This document shows, piece by piece, positions 24,577 to 33,380 of a stretch of 64,000 bases of DNA. Under the pieces are notes generated by a model. It searched no databases. It saw nothing but the letters and a program-made list of their open reading frames with translations, and had not been told where the DNA came from. Both the position numbers and the translations under genes were made by a program. Position 1 is the first letter of the stretch. Every line of letters begins with the position of its first letter. Origin of the DNA: M3007 sp031425155 (GTDB lineage Bacteria; Bacteroidota; Bacteroidia; Chitinophagales; Saprospiraceae); the NCBI GenBank assembly GCA_031425155.1, contig JANPIV010000093.1, positions 3,621-67,620 of the forward strand. The letters are read 5' to 3'.

Positions 24577-27441
24577 ATGAGCCAATTTCCGCATCCCGAC
24601 CATTTTGTAAGTCGGCATATAGGTCCCAGCGAAGCCGATACCGAGGCTATGCTGCGCATTTTGAACGTCCAATCGCTGGATGAACTGATCGCGCAAACAG
24701 TACCAGATAATATTCGTCTGAAAAAACCGCTCGACCTGCCGCCTGCGCTGTCGGAGTTTGAATATTTGCAGGAGTTGAAAAAAACGGCGATCCAGAATAA
24801 AGTGGCCCGCAACTATATCGGCATGGGTTACTACGGCACCATTACGCCGTCGGTAATCGCCCGCAATGTCTTTCAAAACCCCGGTTGGTACACCCAATAC
24901 ACACCCTATCAGGCGGAAATCGCGCAAGGCCGCTTGGAAAGCCTGCTCAATTTCCAGACGATGGTCTGTGACCTGACCGGGCTGCCCATTGCCAATGCCA
25001 GTCTGCTCGACGAAGCCACCGCTGCGGCTGAGGCGATGCACATGTTTTATGCGGAAAAAAACAAACGCGCCAAAGCCGGGGCCGAAGCCAACGAGTTTTT
25101 TGTCTCCGACAAAGTTTTCCCCCAGACGATTGATGTACTGAAAACGCGGGCTTTACCCCACGATATTCAACTGGTCGTCGGCGATTGGCAGACCTATAAT
25201 TTTTCTGAAAAAACCTTCGGCGTACTGCTGCAATATCCTGATAAAGAGGGTAATGTGGAAGATTACCGCGCTTTCGTAGAACAGGCCAAAGCCAGTGGTG
25301 CCTACGTCGCGGTGGCTGCCGACATCCTGGCCCTGGCCCTGCTGAAACCACCCGGCGAATGGGGCGCGGACGTGGCCGTGGGTCTCACCCAACGCTTCGG
25401 CGTACCAATGGGTTACGGTGGACCACATGCGGCTTACTTCGCTTGTTCCGACGAATTCAAACGCCAGATACCGGGCCGCATCATCGGTGTTTCGGTGGAT
25501 CGGCACGGCAATCGCGCCCTGCGCATGGCCCTCCAAACCCGCGAGCAGCATATTCGCCGCGAAAAGGCCACTTCCAATATTTGTACGGCGCAGGCTTTGT
25601 TGTCCAACATGGCGGCGATGTACGCGGTGTATCATGGCCCGGCGGGTATTCGGGGCATTGCCGAACGGACGCACGCCATAGCCCATACTGTGGCTACTGC
25701 TTTGGATAGAGCCGGTTTTAAAGTCGTCCACACTCATCTTTTTGATACGGTACGGATACAAATGCCGGAAGATCAGATTATCAGGGTGCGGAGGCAAGCC
25801 GAAGGAGTGAATGTTAATTTCTTCTATGAAAAAGACGCTTTGCAAATCACGTTTGACGAAACTACGACGGACGAGGATTTGACTTATATCGCTGGAATAT
25901 TTGATGTGCCTTCCATCGTGCGGGCTGCCGGTAGTTCCTTGCCCACTGTCCTGAACCGCGAAACACCTTATTTGACGCACCCAGTCTTCAATTCCTACCA
26001 CACCGAAAGCGACATGATGCGCTACGTCAAGCGGTTGGAAAACAAGGACTTATCACTGATGCATTCCATGATTGCGTTGGGTTCCTGCACCATGAAACTC
26101 AACGCGGCCACCCAGTTGATTCCGGTGAGTTGGGAGAATTTTGCCAATATCCATCCTTTCGCGCCCGCCGAACAAACGAAAGGTTATGCCAAGATAATCA
26201 GCGAGTTAGAACAGTATTTATGTACCATTACCGGCTTCGAAGCCTGCTCGTTGCAACCCAATTCCGGGGCGCAGGGCGAGTATGCGGGCCTGATGTCCAT
26301 TCGGGCCTATCACCAGGCGCGGGGCGATCACCACCGCAATGTGGCCCTCATTCCTTCCTCGGCTCACGGCACCAATCCGGCCAGCGCTGTGATGGCGGGC
26401 ATGGAAGTCGTGGTCGTCGCCTGCGACGAACGGGGCAATATCGAACTCTCCGATCTGCACGCCAAAGCCGAAAAGCACGCCGCCAATCTGGCCTGTCTGA
26501 TGGTGACTTATCCAAGTACGCACGGCGTGTTCGAGACCGCCATCACGGAAATATGTGCGACCATTCACCAGTATGGCGGCAAAGTGTATATGGACGGTGC
26601 CAACATGAATGCGCAGGTGGGCGTGACCAGTCCGGCCACCATCGGCGCGGACGTGTGTCACCTGAATTTGCACAAAACCTTCGCTATTCCGCACGGCGGC
26701 GGTGGCCCGGGCATGGGGCCGATTTGCTGCAACGCCAGCCTCGCGCCTTACCTGCCCAACCACGTGCTCGTACCTGCATTGGCCGAAGGCGTACCTGGCA
26801 CTACGGCAGTGAGTGCCGCGCCTTGGGGCAGTGCCAGTATCCTGCTGATCTCGTATGCTTATATCAAAATGCTGGGCAGAGACGGCGTAACGGACGCGAC
26901 CAAATACGCCATTCTGAATGCCAATTATATCAAAGCGCGGTTGGAAGAGGCTTATCCGGTGCTCTACACCGGCGAAAAAGGCCGCGCGGCCCACGAACTG
27001 ATCCTGGATTTGCGCCCTTTCAAGAGCGTGGTGAGTGCCGAAGATGTGGCGAAACGCCTGATGGACTACGGTTTTCACGCGCCCACGCTGTCGTTTCCGG
27101 TGGCGGGCACGATCATGATCGAACCAACGGAAAGCGAAAGTAAGGCTGAAATTGATCGTTTCTGTGATGCACTATTGGCCATCCGCCAGGAAATAGACGC
27201 GGTGGCGGCGGGCGAGTTTGATGCCCATGACAATCCGTTGCACAACGCCCCGCATACCTGCGAGGTAGTGACTGCCGATGAATGGCCTTATAAATACAGT
27301 CGGGAAAAAGCGGCCTATCCGCTGCCATACCTGCGCCAGGGCTTCAAATTCTGGGCTTCCGTAGGCCGGGTGGATCAGGCGTATGGCGACCGGAATTTGA
27401 TCTGCACCTGTCCGCCGATAGAGGCCTATCAGGAGGCATAG
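24577..27441 (+). CDS. gcvP: Glycine dehydrogenase (decarboxylating), P-protein
   Basis: A 954-residue fused P-protein of the glycine cleavage system. It decarboxylates glycine and passes the aminomethyl group to the lipoyl H-protein. N-terminal FVSRHIGPSEADTEAML and NYIGMGYYGT, the middle MHSMIALGSCTMKLNA, and the PLP-lysine region LHKTFAIPHGGGGPG are all standard. Length matches the single-chain form rather than the split GcvPA/GcvPB form. It stands alone here, with a clear terminator at 27471. Some CDS-length frames on both strands beneath it are shadows. Confidence 0.98.
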   Translation: MSQFPHPDHFVSRHIGPSEADTEAMLRILNVQSLDELIAQTVPDNIRLKKPLDLPPALSEFEYLQELKKTAIQNKVARNYIGMGYYGTITPSVIARNVFQNPGWYTQYTPYQAEIAQGRLESLLNFQTMVCDLTGLPIANASLLDEATAAAEAMHMFYAEKNKRAKAGAEANEFFVSDKVFPQTIDVLKTRALPHDIQLVVGDWQTYNFSEKTFGVLLQYPDKEGNVEDYRAFVEQAKASGAYVAVAADILALALLKPPGEWGADVAVGLTQRFGVPMGYGGPHAAYFACSDEFKRQIPGRIIGVSVDRHGNRALRMALQTREQHIRREKATSNICTAQALLSNMAAMYAVYHGPAGIRGIAERTHAIAHTVATALDRAGFKVVHTHLFDTVRIQMPEDQIIRVRRQAEGVNVNFFYEKDALQITFDETTTDEDLTYIAGIFDVPSIVRAAGSSLPTVLNRETPYLTHPVFNSYHTESDMMRYVKRLENKDLSLMHSMIALGSCTMKLNAATQLIPVSWENFANIHPFAPAEQTKGYAKIISELEQYLCTITGFEACSLQPNSGAQGEYAGLMSIRAYHQARGDHHRNVALIPSSAHGTNPASAVMAGMEVVVVACDERGNIELSDLHAKAEKHAANLACLMVTYPSTHGVFETAITEICATIHQYGGKVYMDGANMNAQVGVTSPATIGADVCHLNLHKTFAIPHGGGGPGMGPICCNASLAPYLPNHVLVPALAEGVPGTTAVSAAPWGSASILLISYAYIKMLGRDGVTDATKYAILNANYIKARLEEAYPVLYTGEKGRAAHELILDLRPFKSVVSAEDVAKRLMDYGFHAPTLSFPVAGTIMIEPTESESKAEIDRFCDALLAIRQEIDAVAAGEFDAHDNPLHNAPHTCEVVTADEWPYKYSREKAAYPLPYLRQGFKFWASVGRVDQAYGDRNLICTCPPIEAYQEA

Positions 27442-27470
27442 ATGGTTAATTGGTTAATTGGTTAACAAAA

Positions 27471-27512
27471 GCGGCTGTTACGGGATATTCCCATAACAGC
27501 CGCCATTTTTTT
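27471..27512 (+). terminator. Rho-independent terminator of gcvP
   Basis: A perfect 10-bp stem GCGGCTGTTA/TAACAGCCGC with a 13-base loop, followed by CATTTTTTTA. Confidence 0.9.
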
Positions 27513-27559
27513 ATTTAGGAACGTGTAAAAAAATAATTTGTGAAGTTTCGACCCTCTTG

Positions 27560-27690
27560 GTTGTCATGTCTTAACGGAGTAAAGACATCTAAATAAGCCA
27601 GGTAATCCAGTATTTCCTGATGAATGGCTTTCTAGTACCCTGGCTGGTGTAGCTGTCTCCGTTTCTCTACGACATGACAACTCAACCCCA
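27560..27690. repeat. TGTCAT-ended hairpin repeat
   Basis: A long imperfect palindrome: left arm TTGTCATGTCTTAACGGAG and AGCCAGG, right arm CCCTGGCTGGTGTAG and CTACGACATGACAA. It fills most of the 27513-27743 spacer between gcvP and the convergent EnvC-like gene. The GGAACGTGTAAAAAA just before it also occurs at 3293, beside the 3311 terminator. Confidence 0.65.
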
Positions 27691-27743
27691 AGACATAAGT
27701 GTCACAGGTTCTTAAAATACGCTAAACCGGGGTTTCATATCTT

Positions 27744-29096
27744 TTACTTTTTAATCCACGCCGCCGGATCGAGCCGGTCCTTTTGGTTCCATAACTCAAA
27801 GTGTAGTTCGGAGGTGCCGGTGATCACGTTGTTGCTCACCCGACCAATGGGCTGGCGGGGCCGCACCTGTTCGTCCTTGTGCAGGCTGGTTTCGCTCAGG
27901 TTGGAATACACCGTGTAATAAGTGCCATGTTGCAGAATGACCGTGTAATCATGGCCGGGAATGAACTGCACCCCCGCTACCCGTCCGGCATAAACAGCAT
28001 AGACGATGGCCGATTCTTCGGTGCGGATGTCCACGCCATTATTCGTGATCTCGATATTTTTCAGCGTCGGGTGTTTTTGCCGACCAAAACCGCGGGCAAC
28101 AAATCCACCCTCGACCGGCCAGGGCAGCTGCCCGCGTTTTTGCTGAAAATCCTTGGTAAAGCTGGCTTCACTGATTGCAGCGGCGGCAGTCGTAGCCGCC
28201 ACGTCTGGTTTCGAGGCAACAGCTGGGGAGGCCGTCGGCGGTGCGGCAGTGGTCGGTTTTTCGGCGACCGGCGGTGGCGTGACAGGCCTGGCCCTGGCTT
28301 TTCGGGCCTCTTCTACACTTTTGCGCACTTCTTCGGCGATGACCTTTTCGATGGCCTGGTTCAGCATTTCCCGCGCCGCTTCCTTTTTTTCCAACTCCGC
28401 CTTCAGTCTCTTTTCGTCTTTACTCAAAGCTTGTACGATGAGGTCTTTGGCCTTCATTTCGTGGGTCAGTATTTCCTGTTGCGACTGGATAGAGCTCTGC
28501 AATTCCGCTTTTTTGGTGCGGGTTTCGGCCAGGGTGGCAATGCGCTGCTGGAGTTCCCGGCGCGTGTTGGCGATGGCAGCGGCCTGGTTTCGGCGGTACT
28601 GATCGTATTTACGCAGGAAAAGCCAACGCCGGAAAGCCTGGTTCAAACTTTCAGCGGAGAGCAAAAACAGCAGCGGATTGGTCAGCGTTTTGCGCCGGAA
28701 AGCGTGACGCACCAATTGGCCATATTCGATTTGCATCTGCGTCAGGTCGGCGTTGAGGGCTTCGATTTGGGCATTGCCGCCCAGTATGCCATTATCGGCA
28801 TCGTTGATCTCATCGGCGATGGTCACCACGAGTCTCTGCCGACTCCCGATCTGGTCTTGCAACGCCACGTAGCGGTCGTATGTCGCTTCCTTGGTCTGGG
28901 TGGTTTTTTGCAGCAGTTTGTCCGTCACCTGGATGTCGCGCACCAGTTGTTTACGCTTGTCTTCGAGGTCTTTTTTGGTTTGCCCAAAACTGGCCAGTGG
29001 CCAAAGCAACACAGTGAAAACAACCAGCAGAAAGGAGAATCGTCCTGGGTGGAACGGTCTTTTTTTCTGATAATCGGCGTATTCGGTAAATGACAT
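27744..29096 (-). CDS. EnvC-like murein hydrolase activator
   Basis: A 450-residue exported protein: signal anchor FSFLLVVFTVLLWPLASFG, a long coiled coil (about residues 40-260), an Ala/Pro-rich linker, and a C-terminal LytM/M23 domain (residues 330-450). Expected zinc ligands are lost: NNGVDIRT replaces the usual HxGxD and SELHFEL lacks the first His of HxH. Degenerate LytM domains of this kind activate N-acetylmuramoyl amidases during cell separation, as EnvC does. The ATG at 29096 (MSFTEYADYQ) is chosen over upstream frame extension to 29255, which overlaps the preceding gene. Confidence 0.82.
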   Translation of the reverse strand: MSFTEYADYQKKRPFHPGRFSFLLVVFTVLLWPLASFGQTKKDLEDKRKQLVRDIQVTDKLLQKTTQTKEATYDRYVALQDQIGSRQRLVVTIADEINDADNGILGGNAQIEALNADLTQMQIEYGQLVRHAFRRKTLTNPLLFLLSAESLNQAFRRWLFLRKYDQYRRNQAAAIANTRRELQQRIATLAETRTKKAELQSSIQSQQEILTHEMKAKDLIVQALSKDEKRLKAELEKKEAAREMLNQAIEKVIAEEVRKSVEEARKARARPVTPPPVAEKPTTAAPPTASPAVASKPDVAATTAAAAISEASFTKDFQQKRGQLPWPVEGGFVARGFGRQKHPTLKNIEITNNGVDIRTEESAIVYAVYAGRVAGVQFIPGHDYTVILQHGTYYTVYSNLSETSLHKDEQVRPRQPIGRVSNNVITGTSELHFELWNQKDRLDPAAWIKK

Positions 29097-29136
29097 ATTG
29101 TATGGGTTAGTACACTGGAAATTCAATTTATCCCAA

Positions 29137-29964
29137 TCACTTCGTCCGTTGATAGTGGTTGGGAATATCGAAGCGAATGGGTTTTGGAACATTAATTTCC
29201 ACCTCGGAAAGTTCGAGATTGATCTGCATCTGACCCGTTTCCGGGCTGAATGCACTCACCTGGCGAAGATACGGAAAGAGGCCCGCACCGGATAAATTTT
29301 TGTATTGATCAAAATCCAGCACCACACTGCGCTGATCTTTGGCCTGTAAAAAGGATTCGTGGCGCAGCAAAAAGGAGCCCTCCTCCAGCCGATAGTCCAC
29401 GCCATATTGTGCATCGGAGCCGCTGAGCCGGTGCAGCCCGTCTTGCAGATCGCTTTTCAATACTACGCCGGGCAATATCCAGGCTTTGGCCAGGATGACC
29501 GCCTGCAACAGATCGAAACCGGCGGGCAAGTTGTATTCCAGTTGCAATGATTCCAGGCCGCGGGCCGTATAGGTCTTGCTCAGGCGGTTCAGCACAAATA
29601 CCGAATCGGGGGTAATCAAAGCGCGGGCGGCTTCTATGCCAAACTTGCGCACATTGAGCCACAGCGCACTGTCGCGCACCCAGATCAGGTTGGCATTGGC
29701 TTCAATAGATTGTCCATCGCCTTCCACAAAAATGCGCGCTTTGGCATTCAGCCGCTGCACGTCCGCATCGTCCTTGTCCTGGAGTTTTTTGGTCAGGTAA
29801 TTGACCGAACGGGCTTCCGTTGCCGGTTTGGCCACGGTGCTTTCTGGCTGGCGTTTGCAGCCGGTTTGTTTCGCCGACAGCAACATAAAACAGGCCAGTA
29901 AACCAATGACCGCCCTTGTTCCAGCCACCCGTATTAATCGAAAAAACATTTTATTCATCATCAT
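29137..29964 (-). CDS. DUF4292 family lipoprotein-like protein
   Basis: A 275-residue exported protein of DUF4292, a LolA/LolB-like envelope family typical of Bacteroidota. After the hydrophobic leader a Cys follows in KQTGCKRQPE, an imperfect lipobox. The region NAKARIFVEGDGQSIEANANLIWVRDSALW (quoted in part) and LITPDSVFVLNRLSKTY are family-like. Several ATGs (29964, 29961, 29958, 29949) are possible. The first overlaps the TPR gene and the last starts right after its stop. It sits in the conserved order TPR-DUF4292-EnvC-like. Confidence 0.75.
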   Translation of the reverse strand: MMMNKMFFRLIRVAGTRAVIGLLACFMLLSAKQTGCKRQPESTVAKPATEARSVNYLTKKLQDKDDADVQRLNAKARIFVEGDGQSIEANANLIWVRDSALWLNVRKFGIEAARALITPDSVFVLNRLSKTYTARGLESLQLEYNLPAGFDLLQAVILAKAWILPGVVLKSDLQDGLHRLSGSDAQYGVDYRLEEGSFLLRHESFLQAKDQRSVVLDFDQYKNLSGAGLFPYLRQVSAFSPETGQMQINLELSEVEINVPKPIRFDIPNHYQRTK

Positions 29965-30274
29965 CAATGAGGTTTAGTTTGGCCACCGCCAGTTCACTCA
30001 ACGCATGTGTATCGCCCGCCTGACGCGCCACCGCTATACCCGCCTGATAAGTGGCAATCGCCGAGTCTGCCTGGCCGGTTTGTTCGTACAATTTTCCTAA
30101 ATGGTAGTACAGACCTACATAATTGGCGTCCGTGGCACGGAGTCGCTCGTAATAGGCCAGGGCCTGCGGCAGGTCGCCCTGCTTTTCCTGTTCTTTGGCA
30201 ATAGCAAAGAGCAAAAAGGTATCTTGTGGGGCAGCCTCGAGCAATTGAAGCAGGTAGGCCAGTCGTTGCGTCAT
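29951..30274 (-). CDS. Small tetratricopeptide-repeat protein
   Basis: A 107-residue protein with roughly two to three TPR units (LPQALAYYERLRATDANYVGLYYHLGKLYEQ, quoted in part, then ADSAIATYQAGIAVARQAGD). It has no signal peptide, so it is probably cytoplasmic. It overlaps the start region of the DUF4292 gene and heads the three-gene envelope cluster. A role in assembling or regulating that cluster's products is plausible but not shown. Confidence 0.75.
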   Translation of the reverse strand: MTQRLAYLLQLLEAAPQDTFLLFAIAKEQEKQGDLPQALAYYERLRATDANYVGLYYHLGKLYEQTGQADSAIATYQAGIAVARQAGDTHALSELAVAKLNLIDDDE

Positions 30275-30367
30275 GCAGAATTGTTTTTCTGTGAACGACT
30301 GAGCCGTTCAGTTGTTATTTGCGTGGCGAAACTTCGCACGAAGTTTTCCATTTGCGTGGACACTCCC

Positions 30368-30375
30368 TACCTTTG
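30368..30375 (+). promoter_or_regulatory. -7 box for the etfBA genes
   Basis: TACCTTTG, an exact match to TAnnTTTG, 43 bases before the etfB start. A -33 element is not clear. Confidence 0.55.
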
Positions 30376-30417
30376 CGCGCCCAAAAGTAGTCACCCTCTT
30401 TCGAAAATTAATTATCC

Positions 30418-31158
30418 ATGAAATTTCTCGTTTGCATTAGCCAGACACCCGATACGACGGCAAAAATCACTTTCGGTGCTGACGGCAAGGAACTCAATAC
30501 CGCCGGGGTCCAATTTATCATGAATCCCTACGACGAATGGTACGCCCTGGTGCGGGCCTGCGAACTGCGGGAGACGCTGGGTGGCACGGTCGTCGCCATC
30601 AATGTTGGCCCGGCCAGCAACGAAACCACCATTCGCAAGGCCCTGGCCATTGGTGTGGACGAGGCGGTGCGCATCGAAGCCAACCCGAAAAGTGCCGCTT
30701 TCGTGGCCAAACAGATCGCCGAATATGCCCGCAGCGGAAGTTTTGACATCGTATTTCTGGGCAAGGAAACCATTGACTACAATGGCTCCGAAGTAGGCGC
30801 GATGGTCGCCGAATACCTCGATATGCCCTACATCAGCTACGCCAGCAAACTCGATCTGAATGGCAACACCGCCACGCTCGAACGCGACATAGAAGGCGGC
30901 GTAGAGGTGCTGGAAGTGGACCTGCCCTTCGTGGTCAGTGCCGCCAAAGGTATGGCCGAACAGCGCATTCCGAACATGAAGGGCATTATGACCGCCCGCA
31001 GCAAGCCCTTGCAGGTGGTGCCCGCCGTAGCGGTGGAAGAGGCGGTCAGTACCGTGCAATTCACTTTGCCACCGCCCAAAGCCGGGGTAAAAATGATCGC
31101 TCCCGACCAGATGGATGAACTGGTGCGGCTGCTGCACGAGGAAGCGAAGGTTATTTAA
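30418..31158 (+). CDS. etfB: Electron transfer flavoprotein subunit beta
   Basis: A 246-residue EtfB. The start MKFLVCISQTPDTTAKI, the AMP-site region AINVGPASNETTIRKALAIG and the signature region VVSAAKGMAEQRIPNMKGIM are characteristic. It pairs with EtfA to accept electrons from acyl-CoA and other flavin dehydrogenases. It lies before etfA with a 104-bp repeat element in between. The EtfB-EtfA order suggests one operon. Confidence 0.96.
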   Translation: MKFLVCISQTPDTTAKITFGADGKELNTAGVQFIMNPYDEWYALVRACELRETLGGTVVAINVGPASNETTIRKALAIGVDEAVRIEANPKSAAFVAKQIAEYARSGSFDIVFLGKETIDYNGSEVGAMVAEYLDMPYISYASKLDLNGNTATLERDIEGGVEVLEVDLPFVVSAAKGMAEQRIPNMKGIMTARSKPLQVVPAVAVEEAVSTVQFTLPPPKAGVKMIAPDQMDELVRLLHEEAKVI

Positions 31159-31262
31159 TTAATGTGACCAATATTATTAATGTGGTCAATGCAAAAAACG
31201 CAACCACCACATTTTTCACATTGGTCACATTTCACCTATTGACCACATTAAAATATTAAATT
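31159..31262. repeat. AATGTGACCAATA-type inverted word repeat, copy 1
   Basis: Two tandem forward words (AATGTGACCAATA, AATGTGGTCAATG), a central AAACGCAACCACC segment, then two inverted words (ATTGGTCACATT, TATTGACCACATT). It occupies the whole etfB-etfA spacer. The reverse complement of the 33153 element aligns with it word for word, including the centre. Confidence 0.8.
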
Positions 31263-32228
31263 ATGGTTTTGGTATTTGCGGAAGCTCCGCGCGGACATTT
31301 CAAAAAATCGGCTTTTGAGGCCGTTACCTACGGGAAAAAAGTAGCCGACCTGCTGGGTACTTCCTGTGTGGCAGTGACGTTGGGCACAGCAGTGACCGGT
31401 GCTGAAGAGCTGGGTCGCTACGGGGCCAGCCGGGTGCTGCAAGTGGCTGATGCACAATTGGATCATGCTGATAGTCAGTCTTATAGCAATGCCCTGGCCG
31501 AAATAGCGCAGCAAAATAAAGCGACGGTCATCATCCTGAGCCATACTTCGACCGGCAAATCCATCGCGGGTCGCCTGTCGGTTCGGCTGAATGCGGGACT
31601 GGTGTCGGGTGTAAATAGCCTGCCCACGGTGGAAGGCAACAGCCTGCGAGTGAAAAAGTCGGTTTTTTCCGGCAAGGCCATCGCGGAATATGATATTCAC
31701 AGCGAGGTAAAAATTATTTCCCTGCTTGGCAATGCGGTGCGCCCCGAAGGCAACGGCCAACCGGCGACGGTGGAAAAAACCACGATGTCAGCTGGCGCGG
31801 GTCGCATCCGTGTGAAAGACGTGAAAACTTTGGAAGGCATCGTGCCATTGCCGGAGGCCGAAATAGTGGTCTCTGCCGGACGGGGCATGAAAGGTCCCGA
31901 AAACTGGGGCATTGTGGAGGATTTGGCGGCTACTTTGGGCGCTACCACCGCCTGCTCCCGCCCGGTAGCCGACAGCCACTGGCGTCCGCACCACGAACAC
32001 GTGGGCCAGACGGGGATCGCCATCCGCCCCAACCTGTACATCGCCATCGGTATCAGCGGGGCTATTCAGCACCTGGCGGGCGTAAACAACTCGAAAAAGA
32101 TCGTCGTGATCAATAAAGACCCCGAAGCACCCTTCTTCAAAGCTGCCGATTATGGGGTCGCCGGTGATTTATTTGAGATCGTGCCGCGGCTGAATGAGGC
32201 CATTAAGAAGTTCAAAGCGGCGAACTAA
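31263..32228 (+). CDS. etfA: Electron transfer flavoprotein subunit alpha
   Basis: A 321-residue EtfA. The C-terminal FAD domain holds the family signature around RPVADSHWRPHHEHVGQTG, IRPNLYIAIGISGAIQHLAG and INKDPEAPFFKAADYGV. With EtfB it forms the FAD- and AMP-containing heterodimer that passes electrons to the respiratory chain. It is followed by a MITE-like element at 32264. Confidence 0.96.
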   Translation: MVLVFAEAPRGHFKKSAFEAVTYGKKVADLLGTSCVAVTLGTAVTGAEELGRYGASRVLQVADAQLDHADSQSYSNALAEIAQQNKATVIILSHTSTGKSIAGRLSVRLNAGLVSGVNSLPTVEGNSLRVKKSVFSGKAIAEYDIHSEVKIISLLGNAVRPEGNGQPATVEKTTMSAGAGRIRVKDVKTLEGIVPLPEAEIVVSAGRGMKGPENWGIVEDLAATLGATTACSRPVADSHWRPHHEHVGQTGIAIRPNLYIAIGISGAIQHLAGVNNSKKIVVINKDPEAPFFKAADYGVAGDLFEIVPRLNEAIKKFKAAN

Positions 32229-32263
32229 GGAAAATTGCCGACAGTGTTGTATTTTTGTCATTA

Positions 32264-32425
32264 GAGGCTGTTTTAAAACCTTGAACGGAGCGAAAAGGTC
32301 TGAATTTTGGCGATAGATGAAGGTTTATTTTTAGTGCATAGCCGAGTCTATTCGCTAAAAATAAAGCAAAATGTAGCGGCGAAAGGCAGGACTTTGCGCC
32401 CGGTGAGGGGTTTTAAAACAGCCTC
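32264..32425. mobile_element. MITE-like element with inverted ends and TTA duplication
   Basis: A 162-bp non-coding element with perfect 17-bp inverted ends GAGGCTGTTTTAAAACC and flanking TTA on both sides (32261-32263 and 32426-32428), as expected of a 3-bp target duplication. An internal hairpin TTTATTTTTAG/CTAAAAATAAA lies in the middle. It could also act as a terminator for etfA. The rest of the 32229-32557 gap holds only the promoter of the next gene. Confidence 0.65.
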
Positions 32426-32494
32426 TTAGAGGAACCGTGTACTGTTATGCGGGTGTCTTCAATAACTTCGCGCTTTTTGTAGTTAAAAGCCCAC

Positions 32495-32524
32495 TTTGAA
32501 AAATCCCCGGTTTTGCTACTTTTG
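32495..32524 (+). promoter_or_regulatory. Promoter of the DUF151 nuclease gene
   Basis: TTTG (32495-32498), 18 bases, TACTTTTG (32517-32524). This is a full match to the Bacteroidota consensus, 33 bases before the start codon. Confidence 0.8.
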
Positions 32525-32557
32525 CGACCCTAAAACGAGTATTTATAAATTTTTGGC

Positions 32558-33151
32558 ATGAAACGTATTGAATTGGACATAGTGGCCCTCTCGCATAGCA
32601 TGACGCAGTCGCATAATTATGCGGTGGTGCTGGGCGAACGCCGTGGACAACGCCGGTTGCCGATCGTTATTGGCAGTTTCGAGGCGCAGGCCATTGCCGT
32701 GGCTATGGAGCGGATGGTTCCCAACCGCCCGCTGACCCACGACCTGTTTAAAAGTGCGCTGGATACTTTCGAGATTAAATTGAAAGAAGTCGTCATCAAC
32801 AACTTGCTGGACGGCATTTTTTACGCCCGGCTGGTCTGTGTCCGGGCCGGAGAGGTATTTGAAATTGACTCCCGTACTTCCGACGCGATTGCGATGGCCG
32901 TGCGCTTTGAGTGTCCGATTTTCACCTACGATTTTATTCTGGAAGCGGCAGGTGTGCTGCTTGAAGATCAGGAAGACGGTGGCGTGGGCCGCATTGGCAC
33001 CTCTATTCCCGCCAATATGGACAGCGATGCCATCGAAACGTATTCCAAGGATGCTTTGCAACGCCGTTTACAGGAAGTGCTGGAAGCGGAAGACTACGAA
33101 ATGGCGGCCAAAATCCGCGATGAAATGAAACGGCGGGAAGCGAAGGATTAA
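32558..33151 (+). CDS. Bifunctional nuclease (DUF151) with UVR motif
   Basis: A 197-residue protein: DUF151 bifunctional-nuclease domain over residues 1-140 (RRLPIVIGSFEAQAIAVAME, RPLTHDLFKS, IDSRTSDAIAMAVR) followed by a UvrB/UvrC-type motif (LQRRLQEVLEAEDYEMAAKIRDEM, quoted for position only, near residues 165-190). The domain has reported RNase and DNase activity. The UVR motif suggests partner binding. This fusion is common in Bacteroidota. It has its own promoter at 32495. Confidence 0.88.
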   Translation: MKRIELDIVALSHSMTQSHNYAVVLGERRGQRRLPIVIGSFEAQAIAVAMERMVPNRPLTHDLFKSALDTFEIKLKEVVINNLLDGIFYARLVCVRAGEVFEIDSRTSDAIAMAVRFECPIFTYDFILEAAGVLLEDQEDGGVGRIGTSIPANMDSDAIETYSKDALQRRLQEVLEAEDYEMAAKIRDEMKRREAKD

Positions 33152-33152
33152 A

Positions 33153-33292
33153 GATAAATGTGACCAATATGGTTAATGTGACCAATACAGTTAATGTGGT
33201 CAATATGGTTAATGTGACCAATAGGAAAATGAAGCGGGTTGCTGCGTTTCCTGCATTGACCACATTTTAATTATTGACCACATTCTTTTAAT
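33153..33292. repeat. AATGTGACCAATA-type inverted word repeat, copy 2
   Basis: Four forward words (AATGTGACCAATA three times and AATGTGGTCAATA), a central GGGTTGCTGCGTTTCC, then two inverted words (ATTGACCACATT twice). It is in inverse orientation to the 31159 copy. The pair brackets etfA and the DUF151 gene. Confidence 0.8.
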
Positions 33293-33302
33293 AGTTATAA
33301 TA

Positions 33303-33336
33303 TTTGAGCCACTCCGAAGCTTCGGAGTGGCTCAAA
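33303..33336. terminator. Perfect palindromic terminator between convergent genes
   Basis: TTTGAGCCACTCCGAAG and its exact reverse complement, with AT-rich tracts on both sides. It sits between the DUF151 gene and the convergent 33381 gene. Confidence 0.75.
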
Positions 33337-33358
33337 TTATTTTAGAGATATGTATTGT

Positions 33359-33379
33359 GGCGGCTGAACCCGCCGGTAC
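33359..33379 (-). repeat. GTACCGGCGGG palindromic repeat, intergenic
   Basis: A 21-bp copy placed one base after the stop codon of the 33381-36977 gene, in the same orientation relative to that gene as the in-gene copies. Confidence 0.85.
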
Positions 33380-33380
33380 A

